Shown here piece by piece: positions 47,157 to 59,366 of a stretch of DNA of 64,000 nt. Numbering within the stretch: the first letter of the stretch is position 1; each line of letters opens with the position of its first letter. Origin of the DNA: Lepraria neglecta (taxonomy: Eukaryota; Ascomycota; Lecanoromycetes; Lecanorales; Stereocaulaceae); NCBI GenBank assembly GCA_033220425.1, contig CM065653.1, positions 62,001-126,000 on the forward strand. Direction: 5' to 3'. Below the pieces are notes generated by a model, which was given only the letters and a program-made list of their open reading frames with translations, did not search any database and had not been told where the DNA came from. The position numbers and the translations under genes were made by a program.

Positions 47157-47950
47157 GTTTTACGCGATTACCTAGGACTCTGATCTCATGTCCGGATGTC
47201 TAAAACTTAGATCGTTGCCGAGTGAATTCTCTTTTATAACTCCATATGTCTAGGTCGAGCACACGCCTCCTCTGTGTATGTCATCAGCTGGTGGTCTCCA
47301 GGTTCAATACACGAAGACTACAGGCAAGAATTGCTGGAATCTATCTTACGGATAGAGTTAGTAGCAGCGTAAGCCACCTGACTTTTCTTTTCCCCAGCTA
47401 AGTCTATGGGCAGTTCCAGGCCCAAGCCCACCAGGGCCTCGCTAAGCAGGCCCAATCAGTAGGTCTTGTGCTGTCCAAGGGCTTGCCAAGAAATGTGTTA
47501 GGTTGAGCTTAAGGCTTAGGGGAAGACCCCTCGTCCCGGGAGGCCTACCCAGTTGGGGGGCTTTTCTTAAGCTTTTTCACTTAGGGGTGTTTGTAAGGCT
47601 GAGCCCTTAGAGATTGCACCTGGATAGTACTCCTAATTATTTTGATAGGTCCAAAAGCTTTAGTTTTAGCTTTTAGGCTTGCAGGAGGTTTTAGCACATT
47701 TCAGGACCGTCAGTATCGTCTTCCGTAAGTGGAATTCGTCTCTTTTGGGTCTGGACGCCCGAGTTCGTTCTGTCACCTCAGACCCTTCAGTACGTCTGAC
47801 AATCTATTAATCTACCTAGAGAGTGCTATAGCTCTGTCGGAATGATGGCAATCCTTGACTCTCTTTAAATTCCAAACGGAGGTCTATTCTACCTCTGAAC
47901 TACCAAATTCCTTTTCATCGGCCATCTCGGGGAAACCACCATTGTTCAAG
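47157..47950. other. Intergenic; possible repeat debris at 47390-47750
   Basis: 5' flanks of two divergent genes. The middle is rich in CTTAGG/AAGCTT-type words and has no open frame, like old transposon debris. No family is recognised. Confidence 0.4.
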
Positions 47951-50389
47951 ATGCCGAAGCTGGTAAAGAAGCATTCTGGAATGGAGGATGCCCGAAAGGG
48001 GCAAACTGGACATCCTGTAAATGGCGTGCCCATGCCACACATTGTCGACACGCAGGGCAGACTTCTTGATCCTCGCAGTGCCGTAAATATGCCACAGCTT
48101 CTTGCTGATGGCCAGGCTGCTCCTGACTCAATATTTCACGCTCCTTCGGACTCCCGCGGCAGCTCTCAGCAACTCACGATCAATGCACTCCTCGAACAAG
48201 CTAGACGTCAAGGCTTCGGCGGAGCAAACTTCATCGTCAATAGGCAAGTGCGACCAGGTGACCAGGAAGATTATAACCGAAAAGTGAGGGAGTCGAAGCA
48301 ATATCTCCCACATAGAAATAAAAATTACCGAACAGCAGAGCAAAGTGTCTCTTGTCCATATTGTAGGGCCATCTTGGAGAATGAGGAGGACGTAAGGGGG
48401 TTCGACTTAGGTGAGCTGAATGCTGTCGCAAAGTCTGGGTGCGAAACCTGCGATGTCCTCCAACAAGCCATCACGTATTTTGCAAAATTTGTGTACCTGA
48501 ATTATGACATGAATCGAGTTCTTATCAAACAACGTCAGAACGAGCCTGATAGGCTACTTGGCCAAACCAAAACAGTGGAAGTACGCTTCGAAGAGCATCG
48601 TGATGAGACATTTGCCTTAACCTTCAGTGAAGTTGGTAAGCAATAAACAGATTCTTGTAACAACACTAATCTCTCTAACTCCTACTCAGCGAGCAACACA
48701 AATATCCCAACTGCTCGGATTAATGATACTTCTTCGGACAGTGCGATGCAGCTGATCAGATATTGGCTTGACCAGTGCATGCAATCCCATGTTGAATGCC
48801 GCATTCCGGGAGCTTCTGTGCTTCCAAAGCGCGTGGTAGCGCTATCAGAGGGAGGATTGAGATTAGTGGAGACAGAGGGACAGGTTGCGCCGTACGTCAC
48901 CCTGAGCCATTGCTGGGGCCGTCCAAATTGGACTCGAGCGACTCGAGCAAATCTCGACTCCTTGAAACGAGATATACCCTGGACGTCACTTTCAAAGACC
49001 TTTCAGGACGCGATTCAGGTTACGGAATGGCTTGGTTTTCAATACCTCTGGGTTGACGGCCTGTGCATCGTGCAAGACGATCACCAAGACTGGGAATACC
49101 ATGTTTCAATGATGGCAGAAATATATTCAAACTCGCAGATAACCATTGCGGCGTCGAAAGCCGAAAATGGTCAGCAAGGTTGCTTCTCTCGACATTCAGA
49201 CAAATGTGTGGAGTTAGGAGGACCAAGGCCCCGCCAAGTGCGAAATCCCCTTTTGTGGAGACCGTATTATCTTGATGGACGTGACCGAGATGGGCAGCCA
49301 AAGAAATTCGTCGCGCAGCTCAAAACTACTCACGGTTTGTACAACGGGGTGACGCCTAGCGAGCCGCTACTCAGACGGGCATGGGTATTACAGGAGCAAA
49401 TCTTAAGCCCGCGTATCATTCATTTTGCCTCGGGTGAATTATATTTTGAGTGTAAACACTACGTTGCATGTGAGTGCAGTGGTTGGAACTTGCGCTCCAA
49501 TACATCGCAGTGGGAGACGCGGTGGCGAAAGGCCTATGAGGTATTCGTCCAAAAGCCAGCTTGGAATGGCACAACGGAAGAGGAGAGCCTCGCCCGCTCT
49601 CGCAAACAGTTTGAGGCGTACAGGGCTCTAATTGAAAGATTCACGGAGCTCGATATCACGGCTGAGCTAGATCGTCTACCAGCACTATCGGGCGTGTTCT
49701 CCGGTCGACAGGATCAGTATCTCGCGGGGATGTGGCGAGAGATTCTTCTGGAATCGTTGCACTGGACAGCATTACCTCACGGCTCGAAGTACATGGCCCG
49801 AAGACCATTTCAATACCGTGCACCAACATGGTCATGGGCATCGATTGAGTCTCCGATTTGGCACGTCGAGACCGATTTCTACAAGACCGAGCACAGTCCA
49901 AAGACGATGGCGAAGATAATTGAAGCGAAGTGCGATCTCGCAGGACAGGATGCGAGGGGCCAGGTATCTGGTGGTTACCTACGGATCGAAGGACCTACCC
50001 TGGATGTTGAAGTGGTCGAGATCGGTCTGCGAACACGTGAGATGGACAACACAGCCCAAAATTTCATGACCGAACGCCAGCTCGAAAGGATGGTCGCCGC
50101 CAGCCTGCGGAAACACCAAGGGTATGAATCCTGTACCTACGCTGTCCTGAGTAACGGCACGATGAAAGATCACTGTTACCTCGATGTGCCGCTTACGCTG
50201 TGTTCATCTCTCCCAGCGGAAGTGTCCGTCGGGATGAGAGTCACCTGTCTGGTGATTTCCTCGAGGACGGTGCTGGTCCTGAAAAGCCTGAGGGAATTCC
50301 CCGATACTTATACCCGCGTCGGCATTTTCTGTCCCGGGTCGGATGGCTGGAAGTTCAATATCACGGGGAGGAGCATTGTCATTGTCTAG
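47951..50389 (+). CDS. HET-domain protein (heterokaryon incompatibility type)
   Basis: Two exons, 47951-48635 and 48690-50389, giving 794 residues. The start is the first ATG after a frame that otherwise opens at a TTG. The N-terminal part has a CPYCRAIL ... CETC cysteine pair near 140-180. The HET domain runs from about 297: TLSHCWGRPNW, DAIQVTEWLGFQYLWVDGLC, IVQDDHQDW, and MMAEIYSNSQITIAAS near 380. RRAWVLQEQILSPRIIHF and PTWSWASIE complete the usual C-terminal half. HET proteins trigger cell death on non-self fusion in several ascomycetes; many others are uncharacterised. The gene is intact. Confidence 0.95.
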
Positions 50390-51092
50390 TCAAAGACCAG
50401 CGCACCGCATGAATCGATGCTCCAGGCACTGCAATCCGACCCATCAGACGTCATTGCTGCGACATGTTTAGCGTCCTCCAGGGATTCCTCCTTTATGCTT
50501 TGCACTTTCAACCACGAACTTAAGCTCTAGGTGCACGCAGAAACCCACGATCTGTAATTCTCAAGACCCTCGAACACAATAAAATACAGAGGGAAAGAAT
50601 AAATTTATCTGGTCGCTACAAGCGTAACTTCCCTATGCCTTACGAACATCTTAGGCAAAGCAGATCCCCTTTGCGCATTACTCCGCAAGCTGAGTATTCA
50701 GGCTTCCAACTTTAGGAATTCGGCCCTTTCCACCTCTGTTCCAACGATCTCTGGCGAGAATTCTCTCGACTCAGACCAAGATCCATCAACCCAAACCCAA
50801 AGCCCCTGACAACGATCAAACCAAATCGCTCTCCCCATGTGCCCCCCTTTCCTCATCCCCTCCAACCCCTCCCCCCAGGCGTCGGTCCAGCAGTGCACTT
50901 CTCGCACTGCGCCAGCACGACAGTCCGAGGAGTTCACGTTCCAATCTGCCTGGGTAGCATTGACCTGGATGAACCGTATTACTACGACATACTCGTTATG
51001 TCGTATAATAGTAAGAAGTTGTTGAGAGTTTGCAGCTGCTTGTAGAAGGCAAACAAGGAGAAGGAGCGGCGGGGAGATATCGGCATGTACTA
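50390..51092. other. Intergenic, with copy B of a dispersed repeat
   Basis: Holds the repeat copy at 51021-51091. A minus-strand frame (50698-51108) is open for 136 codons but begins at a TTG inside the neighbouring MITE. I do not support it as a gene. Confidence 0.45.
51021..51091. repeat. Copy B of the short dispersed repeat
   Basis: About 85% identical to 44852-44925. The MITE at 51093 begins directly at its edge. Confidence 0.65.
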
Positions 51093-51381
51093 GAAGGGCA
51101 CCCCTCAATCGTCTGCACCCCTCAACCGTCTACCTCCTCTAGCTCTACAGATATAGCGTTTGATAATATATTTTCGCGTATGCTATTGTAGATATTATCA
51201 ATCTCTATAAGTTTCGTACTAAAGACTTTATCGAAACTTACGAAGTTGGCGAGCTGTAGAAAGCTGTAGACTTCCACTATATACACCCCTGAGAGCCCCT
51301 GGAGCTTTCCCCCGGAGCAGAAAGATCGAGATTTCCGTGCGGCAGCCCTATAAGGCTAGCCGGTTGAGGGGTGAACCCTTC
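51093..51381. mobile_element. MITE, Tc1/mariner-like (TA target site)
   Basis: 289 bp. The left end GAAGGGCACCCCTCAATCG and the right end (reverse complement) GAAGGGTTCACCCCTCAACC form terminal inverted repeats. TA flanks both sides (51091-51092, 51382-51383). A second CACCCCTCAACCGTC lies just inside the left end. There is no open frame, so it is non-autonomous. It lies about 300 bases upstream of the PIF1 start. Confidence 0.75.
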
Positions 51382-51686
51382 TAGCGCGTTGACGGGGGTT
51401 CAGAGACGCGATCCAAATCTCACAATCTTCATCGCTCAGTCCACTACGAAATGACGAGCAATACTCAAGACAATGCATTCCTCCTATTCAACGCCTTCAT
51501 AACGTGTAAATAGCCTGGCTGTAATACACACTGGCTCTACTACGACTCCGGCTCGCCAACGCGGAGTCTCGGTTCCTATCGCCCTTTGCCTCCCACATCT
51601 CGCTCCTTCCTATCCGTCTCGGTCCCTCCAAACCTGTTAACCACCACTCCTTCTCGACCTCTTATGCATTGCCACGGCCAGAGATC

Positions 51687-54394
51687 ATGCTAGCAAAGGC
51701 TGTGCAGGATCATAATCCTGCAGTGGCTGGTGGGCTGAAGGGCACGACACTACAGCAACACTATAAATCCAGTGCCAATGCCCTCAAGCCAGTACCCCCT
51801 ACAGCACTGAATACCTCACGGCCGTCCTGGCCAGCTTCTACCAATCCTCTGAAACGCACCGCGTCGCAGGCCAATGGCAGGGAGTCACCTTTCAGCAGTC
51901 AAGAGTCGGGGGCGAAGAAGAGGACTATTATTGATTTGACACAGCCACCAAGTGGTGCAGGCAGGGTAGGGAAACTACACGATACGGTCTTTTTCGATGA
52001 AAATGACTTCGACGACGATGCCGATATCGATTTGGACGAGGATGTGTTGCCTACAGGCGAACAGCAACCCTTTCCCATTCAGTCATCGAGGACACTGTTG
52101 CCTGGTCCAAGCCAGAGGAAGCCTGTCACTCCCCACACACCCGCGAGTAGCACTCCGCTAACATGGTCGTCATCTCCACTCTCGCACCATCAGATGCCAC
52201 CGCCCAAAGTGACCGCCAGAGAAGCTCCTACTACCGATGCTGCTAATACTTTGAAGAGGAGAACATTACCTTGGGTCGAAGAAGAAAAAAGGCAAGCTGC
52301 CAGAGCAAAGGACAACGTGGGCGAAAGCGTCATTGAAGGTTTCTCGACGCAAGGCGAGGAGGGGATGACCAAGAAGGTGAAGCGAAAAAGAGCGCAAGAT
52401 GCCGACGATAATTGTGACGATCTAGCCAGGGGTAACCAGGGAGGGCAGCGCAAACGCTCACGCGGCTTTGACCACTATCACCACGCTTTGACTGGGCAAG
52501 GCGTACCAGACCTCGTTACTGACAAGACTGTGGAAGCAAAAAGGCCAAAGTCAGAAGCCTACACCCCCATTCCAAAAGATAAGCCCAACTCGCCATATCC
52601 ATGGAACAAGACTGCCAGTGCTGTTAAAGAAGAGCAGAAGAAATTGCGTCAAGGGCACCGAAAGCTTTCCAAGGACTTCGAGGGCGGAGAGATTGCGAAG
52701 TCGAACACCAAGAAGAAAAAGGAGACCGTTGCAAGAGTTTTTCTGAGCGATGAGCAAAAGTCTGTCCTCAGTTTAGTTGCAGAACAAAAGAAAAGCGTTT
52801 TCTTCACAGGGTCTGCGGGTACGGGTAAATCAGTATTGCTACGCGAAACGATCAAAGTACTTCGGGACAAGTACAAGCGCGAACCAGATTGCGTCGCTGT
52901 CACGGCTTCTACCGGCCTTGCTGCCTGCAATGTTGGTGGGGTCACGCTGCATAGCTATGCCGGAATTGGGCTAGGGAAGGAAGCCGTGCCTGAGCTTGTC
53001 AAGAAAATCAAGAGGAATCAAAAAGCAAAGAATCGATGGATGCGTACAAAAGTTTTAGTCATCGACGAGATCTCCATGGTTGATGGGGACCTGTTCGATA
53101 AGCTTGAAGTCATAGCACGCGCAATCCGCAATAACGGCCGGCCCTTCGGGGGCATCCAACTCGTCATCACAGGGGACTTCTTCCAATTGCCTCCAGTGCC
53201 AGCCTACGGTAGAGTCGCGAAGTTCTCTTTCGACGCTTCTACGTGGAACACTTCAATCGAGCATACTATTGGGTTAACGCATGTATTCCGTCAGAAAGAT
53301 CCAGGTATGTATCTTTCTTCGCGAACAAAAGCATTGCTAACGATCTCAGTCTTCGCAAATATGTTGAATGAGATGAGGCTAGGACGGCTAACGCAAAAGT
53401 CGATCAATGCGTTCCGAGCTCTTAACCGGCCTCTAGGGCAAATGGACGACTTCGAAGCAACTGAATTGTAAGTCCTTCTCACTCAGAACTTTACTAGTAG
53501 CCTCGACTAATACAAGCAAGGTTTCCTACTCGAAACGAGGTCGAAGCCGCCAATGGTGCTCGAATGAGGAATCTCAGTGGAAGGGAATTCGAATTCAAGG
53601 CCGAAGATGGCGGAATGATCCTGGATCCCGTCCAGCGGAGCAAACTGTTAGACAACTGTATGGCGCCTGCATCGATCACGCTAAAAAAGGGAGCCCAGGT
53701 AATGCTAATCAAGAACATTGACGAGACCCTTGTCAACGGCTCTGTTGGAAAGGTTATTGCATTCATGGACGAAAAGACGTTTGACATATATCATGAGGAC
53801 GAGGATGAGTTTCAGGCGGTTGAGACTATGGACTTGGACGACGAAGAAATGACCAAATCTCGGAAAAAGCTCAAGTCCCTGATCAACAAAGACCTCGCCG
53901 GTGATACGAGCCAGAAGTGGCCGCTCGTACGGTTTGCCATTGCAGACGGCAGTTCGAGGGATCTGCTCTGCCAGAGAGAGTCTTGGAAGATCGAGCTGCC
54001 CAATGGCGAAGTGCAGGCCTCGCGAGCCCAAGTACCGCTGATTCTGGCTTGGGCCCTGTCCATTCACAAAGCTCAAGGCCAAACGCTGGACCGAGTTAAG
54101 GTGGATCTAGGAAAGATCTTTGAAAAAGGCCAGGCCTACGTTGCCCTCAGTCGTGCGACTTGCCAAGAAGGGCTGCAGATTACCAGGTTCGATCCCAAGA
54201 AAGTCATGGCTCATGACAGGGTGCGAATATTCTACGACAGCCTCTATTCTGTCAACAAGGCTACGAGCTCGAAGGCGCCCAATGCAGCGCTGAACAAGGG
54301 GACCGCCGCTAAAGCTTATGAGAACGACTTCCTCAACTCAGGATTTGCGCCCGATGAGGACGATGATGCGATGCAGGCGATGTATGGAATGTGA
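51687..54394 (+). CDS. PIF1: PIF1-family 5'-3' DNA helicase
   Basis: Three exons: 51687-53304, 53350-53467 and 53521-54394, giving 869 residues. The start is the first in-frame ATG; the frame otherwise opens at a TTG. The N-terminal 340 residues are disordered and include a QQHYK-like stretch. The helicase core has [11 protein letters not shown] near 374, [26 protein letters not shown] near 457, [10 protein letters not shown] near 495, a HVFRQKDP block, [10 protein letters not shown], and C-terminal [18 protein letters not shown] and YVALSRAT. All Pif1 motifs are intact. Pif1 unwinds G-quadruplexes and R-loops, limits telomerase and maintains mitochondrial DNA. One gene may serve nucleus and mitochondrion through different starts, which I cannot decide here. 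Confidence 0.97.
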
Positions 54395-54726
54395 TGTGAT
54401 TGGTACCCAATGGCTGCACCGCTTATGTGCGCTTGGAGCATATTAGAAGAGCATTGGCAGGAGTATATGGTAGAGGAAATGTTTTGCCAGCGGCACTGTA
54501 TCTAGCTCACTAGCTTCACATACCCCTATAGCGTATGCAAATAGTAACGAATTCTTGCCCACGACAATCGCCTTAGTTTATGCTCTCTGGTATCTTGTCT
54601 CCGTAGAAAGAGCGTTTGTGGAACTGGGTTCCTTCCGCATCAAACTTCTCTGCAACTATACACCACAACACGCACGCCCGGATACGATTTCGACTCCCAG
54701 TGAATGCATTGAGAACCCCCCTCCCA
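54395..54726. other. Short intergenic before EDC3
   Basis: 3' flank of PIF1 and leader of EDC3. No gene or repeat seen. Confidence 0.5.
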
Positions 54727-57121
54727 ATGGCAGAAGCATTCATTGGATTGTCTGTTTTAGCGACCCTGAGAGATCCCCTAGGTGCCAAGGTACGCGGCCT
54801 AGTAATCGATGTAGCAGATCAACAGTTGACGTTGAACAAAGGTATGTTCTTCGTTTTCCCGCACCCAAGACTACAACTAACGATGATCATATGAGTGTCC
54901 CTTACTGACTCTGGGTTCAGTAAAATGGCTTGCGTCTGGATTCCCTCAGGAAGTGCTGATCGTGCACGGATCCAACATCATAGAGATCGAGGTGGAGGCA
55001 GAAACACCAAAGCCAAGCGCAAGGTCTGACGAAAGCAAGAGAGGCTTCGTCGACCCGGCTATTGTGAGCTATGGGAGACAAGATGCACGGCATGTCGGGC
55101 GACGCCTGGGCTCACAGCTCAATGGTGCTACTTCTTCACTACCACAAGCAACCCTTCACTCTCAACTAGTTCCAGGAGCTTCGCTTCACCAGCAATCTAC
55201 AATGCCTACACAGTCAGCGATACCAGCTACAACTGAGAAAGGAGGGAATGTACACAAATTTGGTCTGGGAATGAGTCAAGAGAATATCACACCATCCGCA
55301 ACCCTTTCCGGGCCTTTCAATGACCTTTCTCTCAATGGGGAAACGCATGGAGAGACACTGGATAGCGAGATTTCCAAAACACCAAGGCCGCAGTCTACTG
55401 AGGTGTTAAGGGAGCAGGAGATGCCTTCTGGGCAAGCAGCCAACAACTCCAAGAGACGAGCCAGAAAATCAAGTCACAAAGGAACAGCAGCCACACAAAC
55501 ACAGACCCTACCGGAACCCTACCCACCTACTACTCCGCAAGCTGCTCAAAAACGGCGCAACAGACCACAAAAGGGCTGGCGTCAAACTCCCCTCCTCTCA
55601 GAGCCCGCAATGAACGATGAGCGCCCACCACCTCCTCAGCAGGCTACAATGACCCCGAACTCAGCCCTCAAACTACCATCAGCTCGCCACGCAAAGCAAA
55701 CTCCAGACCACCCCAAAGGGCGCCGCCGACGCCACAGAAAAGAGGAGGACCAGAATGGCTGGGCTACGGGCGAAGTCACGGACATACAAGACATGGGCGA
55801 TTTCGATTTTGAAGAGAACCTCTCCAAGTTCGACAAACGGAAGGTGTTTGATCAGATCAGGCAGGATGATACCACGGCTGATGAAGATCGTTTGGTCAGC
55901 TTCAACAGGTTGCCAGCTCCGAAGCCAGGAACTGTTGGGGGTAAAAATCTGCATTATACTGAGAACGTGCTGGACTCACCCCTACCAAAAGTGGTGGAGC
56001 ATAGCAGTGACAGCGAGCTTGAGATCAGCGAAACCAGGATGTCGAGAACTTCTACCAAGAGAGGTCCTTCGAGAAAGGGCAGTGCTCTTGTAGCCGATAA
56101 TCACCATGGTTCCGGCTCTACTTTCATCGCTGATTCAGTAGGGATGGCTCGACAAAGATCCGCTCATTCTCAAGCAGCAAGTCCAAGAATCAAGACAGAC
56201 TCCTCGACAACGTATCCCAAATCCTCCGCCAATACTCCTGTACCCTCCTTCCGTCTCACCTCCACTAACCGCTCTTGTCCTTGCATTAGTCCTCTACAGA
56301 TGTTAGAGCTGGAACAACTCGCCACCTCCGAACTAGGGCTCACTGAAGATATGATGACCGAGAATGCCGCTCGAAGCATCGCTGAGACAGCCTACAATCT
56401 ATCCACCACCGAAGATCAAGAGCACCCAGGACGTTGGTCAACTCCGCTTGTCGTAATTCTAGCCGGCAACCACAAAACCGGCTCCCGCGCCGTAGCAGCT
56501 GCCCGCCACCTTCGCCATCATGGCGCCAGGGTCATTCTATGTATTCTTGGCCTCGAGCGTGAAGACGATCTTTTGGACAGTGTACGGCGCCAGCTCAAAA
56601 TCTTCCGGAATTGCGGCGGCCAAGCTATCAAGCAAGATGGCTTGATGCGAACACTTCGAAAATTGCAAGCACCAACGGATCTTATCGTTGATGCGCTACT
56701 TGGTATGCACGTTGCCTTCGATGATCTCCGAACAGACGACCAAGCGTCCTACTTCCAACTCATATTCTGGGCCAACGGCAGTGACGCAGCAACTTTGTCT
56801 CTCGATATCCCGTCTGGTATCGATGCCTCTACGGGCATGCTGACAACTCATGACTCGCAACCATTGCATCTACATGCCGCGCACATACTCTCCCTCGGCG
56901 CTCCGAAGACCGGACTACTGACCGCTCTTGAGCGCGTTGAAGGCGTAGACAGCCTTGGTCTGTACGTGGCAGATATCGGCATCAGCCCCACTGCTTGGAA
57001 GAAGTTTGGTACCAGAAGACGTCACGGAGTGGAGTTTGGAGGCGAGTGGGTCGTTGCCGTCCAGTATGAGAGTGGGGAGATGAAAGTGAAGGAGTATGAT
57101 GTTAACATCAAATGGCTTTGA
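54727..57121 (+). CDS. EDC3: Enhancer of mRNA decapping 3 (LSm, FDF and YjeF_N domains)
   Basis: Two exons, 54727-54841 and 54921-57121, giving 771 residues. The N-terminal LSm-like domain (FIGLSVLATLRDPLGAKVRG) is split by the intron. A long disordered part follows. The FDF motif near residue 331 reads DFDFEENLSKFDKRKVFDQI and binds the helicase Dhh1/DDX6. The YjeF_N dimerisation domain starts near 500 (LEQLATSELGLTEDMMTENA) and includes VVILAGNHKTGSRAVAAARHL and SLDIPSGIDASTGM. The protein scaffolds Dcp1/Dcp2 decapping in P-bodies. It is convergent with CYP60, with 79 bases between the stops. Confidence 0.96.
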
Positions 57122-57200
57122 AGACCATTATTAAATTCGTATACTTTGGTTACTTCTTCGCCGGGAGGACACTTTGGCTTACAAGCTGATATATTTGAGA

Positions 57201-59021
57201 CTACCAGCTATCAAAATTACCAAAGCCCCCACCAGCCTTCACCTTCTTCTTAACAGGCTCTTCCTGCTCCCACTCCTCCAGTACCTCCCCCGCCCCACCC
57301 CCACCATCATTCCCACCCAAATACTTCCCAACCTCAGGCTTAATATCCACTCCCTCCCGCCCATCCCCCCTCAACCGTTTCCCAGTCCAAGTAATCCTAT
57401 CATCCTCCCTCCCTCCCTTCCTCCTAACCTCCTCCTCCACCTTCTCCCTCTCCTCTCCCTCCCTCTTCCCTTTCATAAACTCCTCAAAGGGATCCACAAA
57501 CACCACCACACTCTCCATCCTGACCTCTTCAAGCGGTCTCTTCCCCTCATCGACCTCCACGTTTTCGATTTTAGCAAGGGTTTCGAGACCGCCTACTACA
57601 CGGCCGAAAATGGTGTGTTTTCTATCGAGATGTTTGCAAGGGCGGTAGGTGATGAAGAATTGGCTGCTATTTGTATTTTTGCCTTTATTCGCCATGGATA
57701 TCACACCCCTCGCATCATGAGATAGCGGTCCGTCGAATTCATCCTCGAAATTCTTACCCCATATACTCGTCCCACCCTTGCCGGTGCTCGTCGGGTCGCC
57801 CCCTTGGAGCATGAAATTTCGTATATTCCTATGGAACACAACGTCCTTGTAATAACCCTTCTTAGCTAATTGTGTGAAATTCCAGACGGCTTTGGGAGCG
57901 AATTCGGGAAGGAGTTCTATATTTATTTCCCCGTGGGTGGTGGTGATACGTGCGTAGCCGGGGGATTTTACCCGCCGCGGTTTTAGGAGGAATTCTTCGT
58001 CGGAGAGGAGGGCGAGGGCGCCGGATGTGTGTGGGGTTAGGCCTGTTGAGGTGAGGGAGGCGGCTGCGAGGCCGGTTGTGTGGGTTGAGGCGTTGTAGGG
58101 GGTTGATTTTGAGGTGTGTAAGGGTTTGATTTTGGCGGGGGCGCTGGTGGAGGAGGATGGTTTGGTGAGGGTGGTGGTTGTGGAGGGAGAGTGGGTGGGG
58201 GGTTTTTGGTGGAGGTATTTGCCCACTTGGGAATTTGAGGGCGCTGTTGAGATAGAGGTGTCGGTGGACTTAATCATTGATGCTGCGTTACCGAGAGCAG
58301 AGGCATTGACGCCTGAGTTGCGCTCTCGTTGTTGGGCCTCTGTGAGGGTGCTGACTCCATCTTGGAGGTATTTGAAGGAGCTTAGGTTCCGTGACTGTAC
58401 GTTCTGCGGGTCTTGTAGTGTGATGATGTCTTTTCTCCCGAATTCTTCATCGCTGACTAGATCCCTCCACATCTTCACTTTGATGTTGAGCCGCTCCACG
58501 GTGTCGTATGCGAAAACATTCCCTGTGTTCTTTAGGGCGACGAGGTGTGCATTATCCGTAAACACTTTAAACGTAACCGGATCCACCATCTCGCCCTCAT
58601 CATTCTTATGAAAACGTAGCTTAATCAACTCCTCGCTCGCCAAAGGCTTCCCAGTAACAGGATTCGTGCCGTGCTTCAGCAGCCACGGCAATATATTATC
58701 GATGTCGAAAGTATGCCCCTCAGGCGTGCACACAGGCGTTTTGAAAGGCTGCAGGGAGACGGCGCAGAAGTTGAAAGGCAGGCGTTTGAAGGTGCTATCT
58801 GGAGCTTTTGATTTCGCGATGCCAGAGCCGGCGCTGGCGGAGTAGGCATCTTCTGATGCCCATTCGCTGTGGGTTATCTGGAGTGGTGGGTTAGCAGCCG
58901 CGGAGCGGGAAGGTCAGGCTGGGGGTCGCACTTACGTAGAGTTTGTCGGTACCTGGGGGAGAATAAAGTATTAGCAGGTGAGCGGTAGGTTGGGTGGGAG
59001 TGGTTGCTAACCTTTGCCCAT
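57201..59021 (-). CDS. CYP60: U-box cyclophilin, PPIL2/Cyp60-type peptidyl-prolyl isomerase and ubiquitin ligase
   Basis: Three exons on the minus strand: 59021-59012 (10 nt), 58952-58936 (17 nt) and 58877-57201. The first nine codons thus come from two tiny exons, giving MGKGTDKLYITHSEW. The product has 567 residues. The U-box region (FKTPVCTPEGHTFDIDNILPW) lies near 45-110. The cyclophilin domain starts near 313 (YARITTTHGEINIELLPE) and has the active-site block FHRNIRNFMLQGGDP and SQFFITYRPCKHLD. It acts in the nucleus, with spliceosomes and in ubiquitination. The C-terminal tail is rich in Glu, Lys and Gly. A MITE-like element lies about 50 bases upstream of the start. Confidence 0.95.
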
Positions 59022-59069
59022 AATGTCTGTGACCGTTGATGTTGTAGAGAAGATTTGCGGTAGGCTAGG

Positions 59070-59267
59070 TGTCAGAATAAGTGGCAGTCGCTAAATTTTA
59101 ACAAGTTCTGATAACTTCGCAACCAACGCATATGAGTTTTAGAAATACAAAAGCTATAGGGTTTATTTGCCTCTGCAATTTTCCATGCAAATATATTTTG
59201 ATCAGACTCTTCGTTGGATCACTATTGTAAGATCTATGCAATGCCAAGACTGCCACTTATTCTGACA
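59070..59267. mobile_element. MITE-like element in the CYP60 promoter
   Basis: A perfect 20-bp terminal inverted repeat (TGTCAGAATAAGTGGCAGTC at 59070-59089, its complement at 59248-59267) brackets an AT-rich interior with no open frame, 198 bp in all. No clear target duplication is seen, so the superfamily is open. Confidence 0.65.
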
Positions 59268-59336
59268 TCCGCCAAGGTGACAGAAATCTGCCCCGGTCTC
59301 ACCCCGCTCTGAGCATAGGGTGAGCGCCGCTTTACT

Positions 59337-59366
59337 CTCGCGCGACGCGGGTGTCCGTCGCGCGAG
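59337..59366. repeat. GC-rich perfect hairpin
   Basis: CTCGCGCGAC at 59337-59346 pairs with GTCGCGCGAG at 59357-59366 across a 10-base loop. Role unknown. Confidence 0.6.

Noticed and set aside
47390-47750. Possible gypsy-type integrase debris on the minus strand
   Set aside because: Only a few residues (FGPIKII) resemble such a protein, which is not enough to name an element.
50698-51108. Minus-strand 136-codon frame beginning in the MITE, with a Leu-rich start resembling a signal peptide
   Set aside because: It starts at TTG, not ATG. The Leu-rich part is the dispersed repeat and the rest has no recognised motif.
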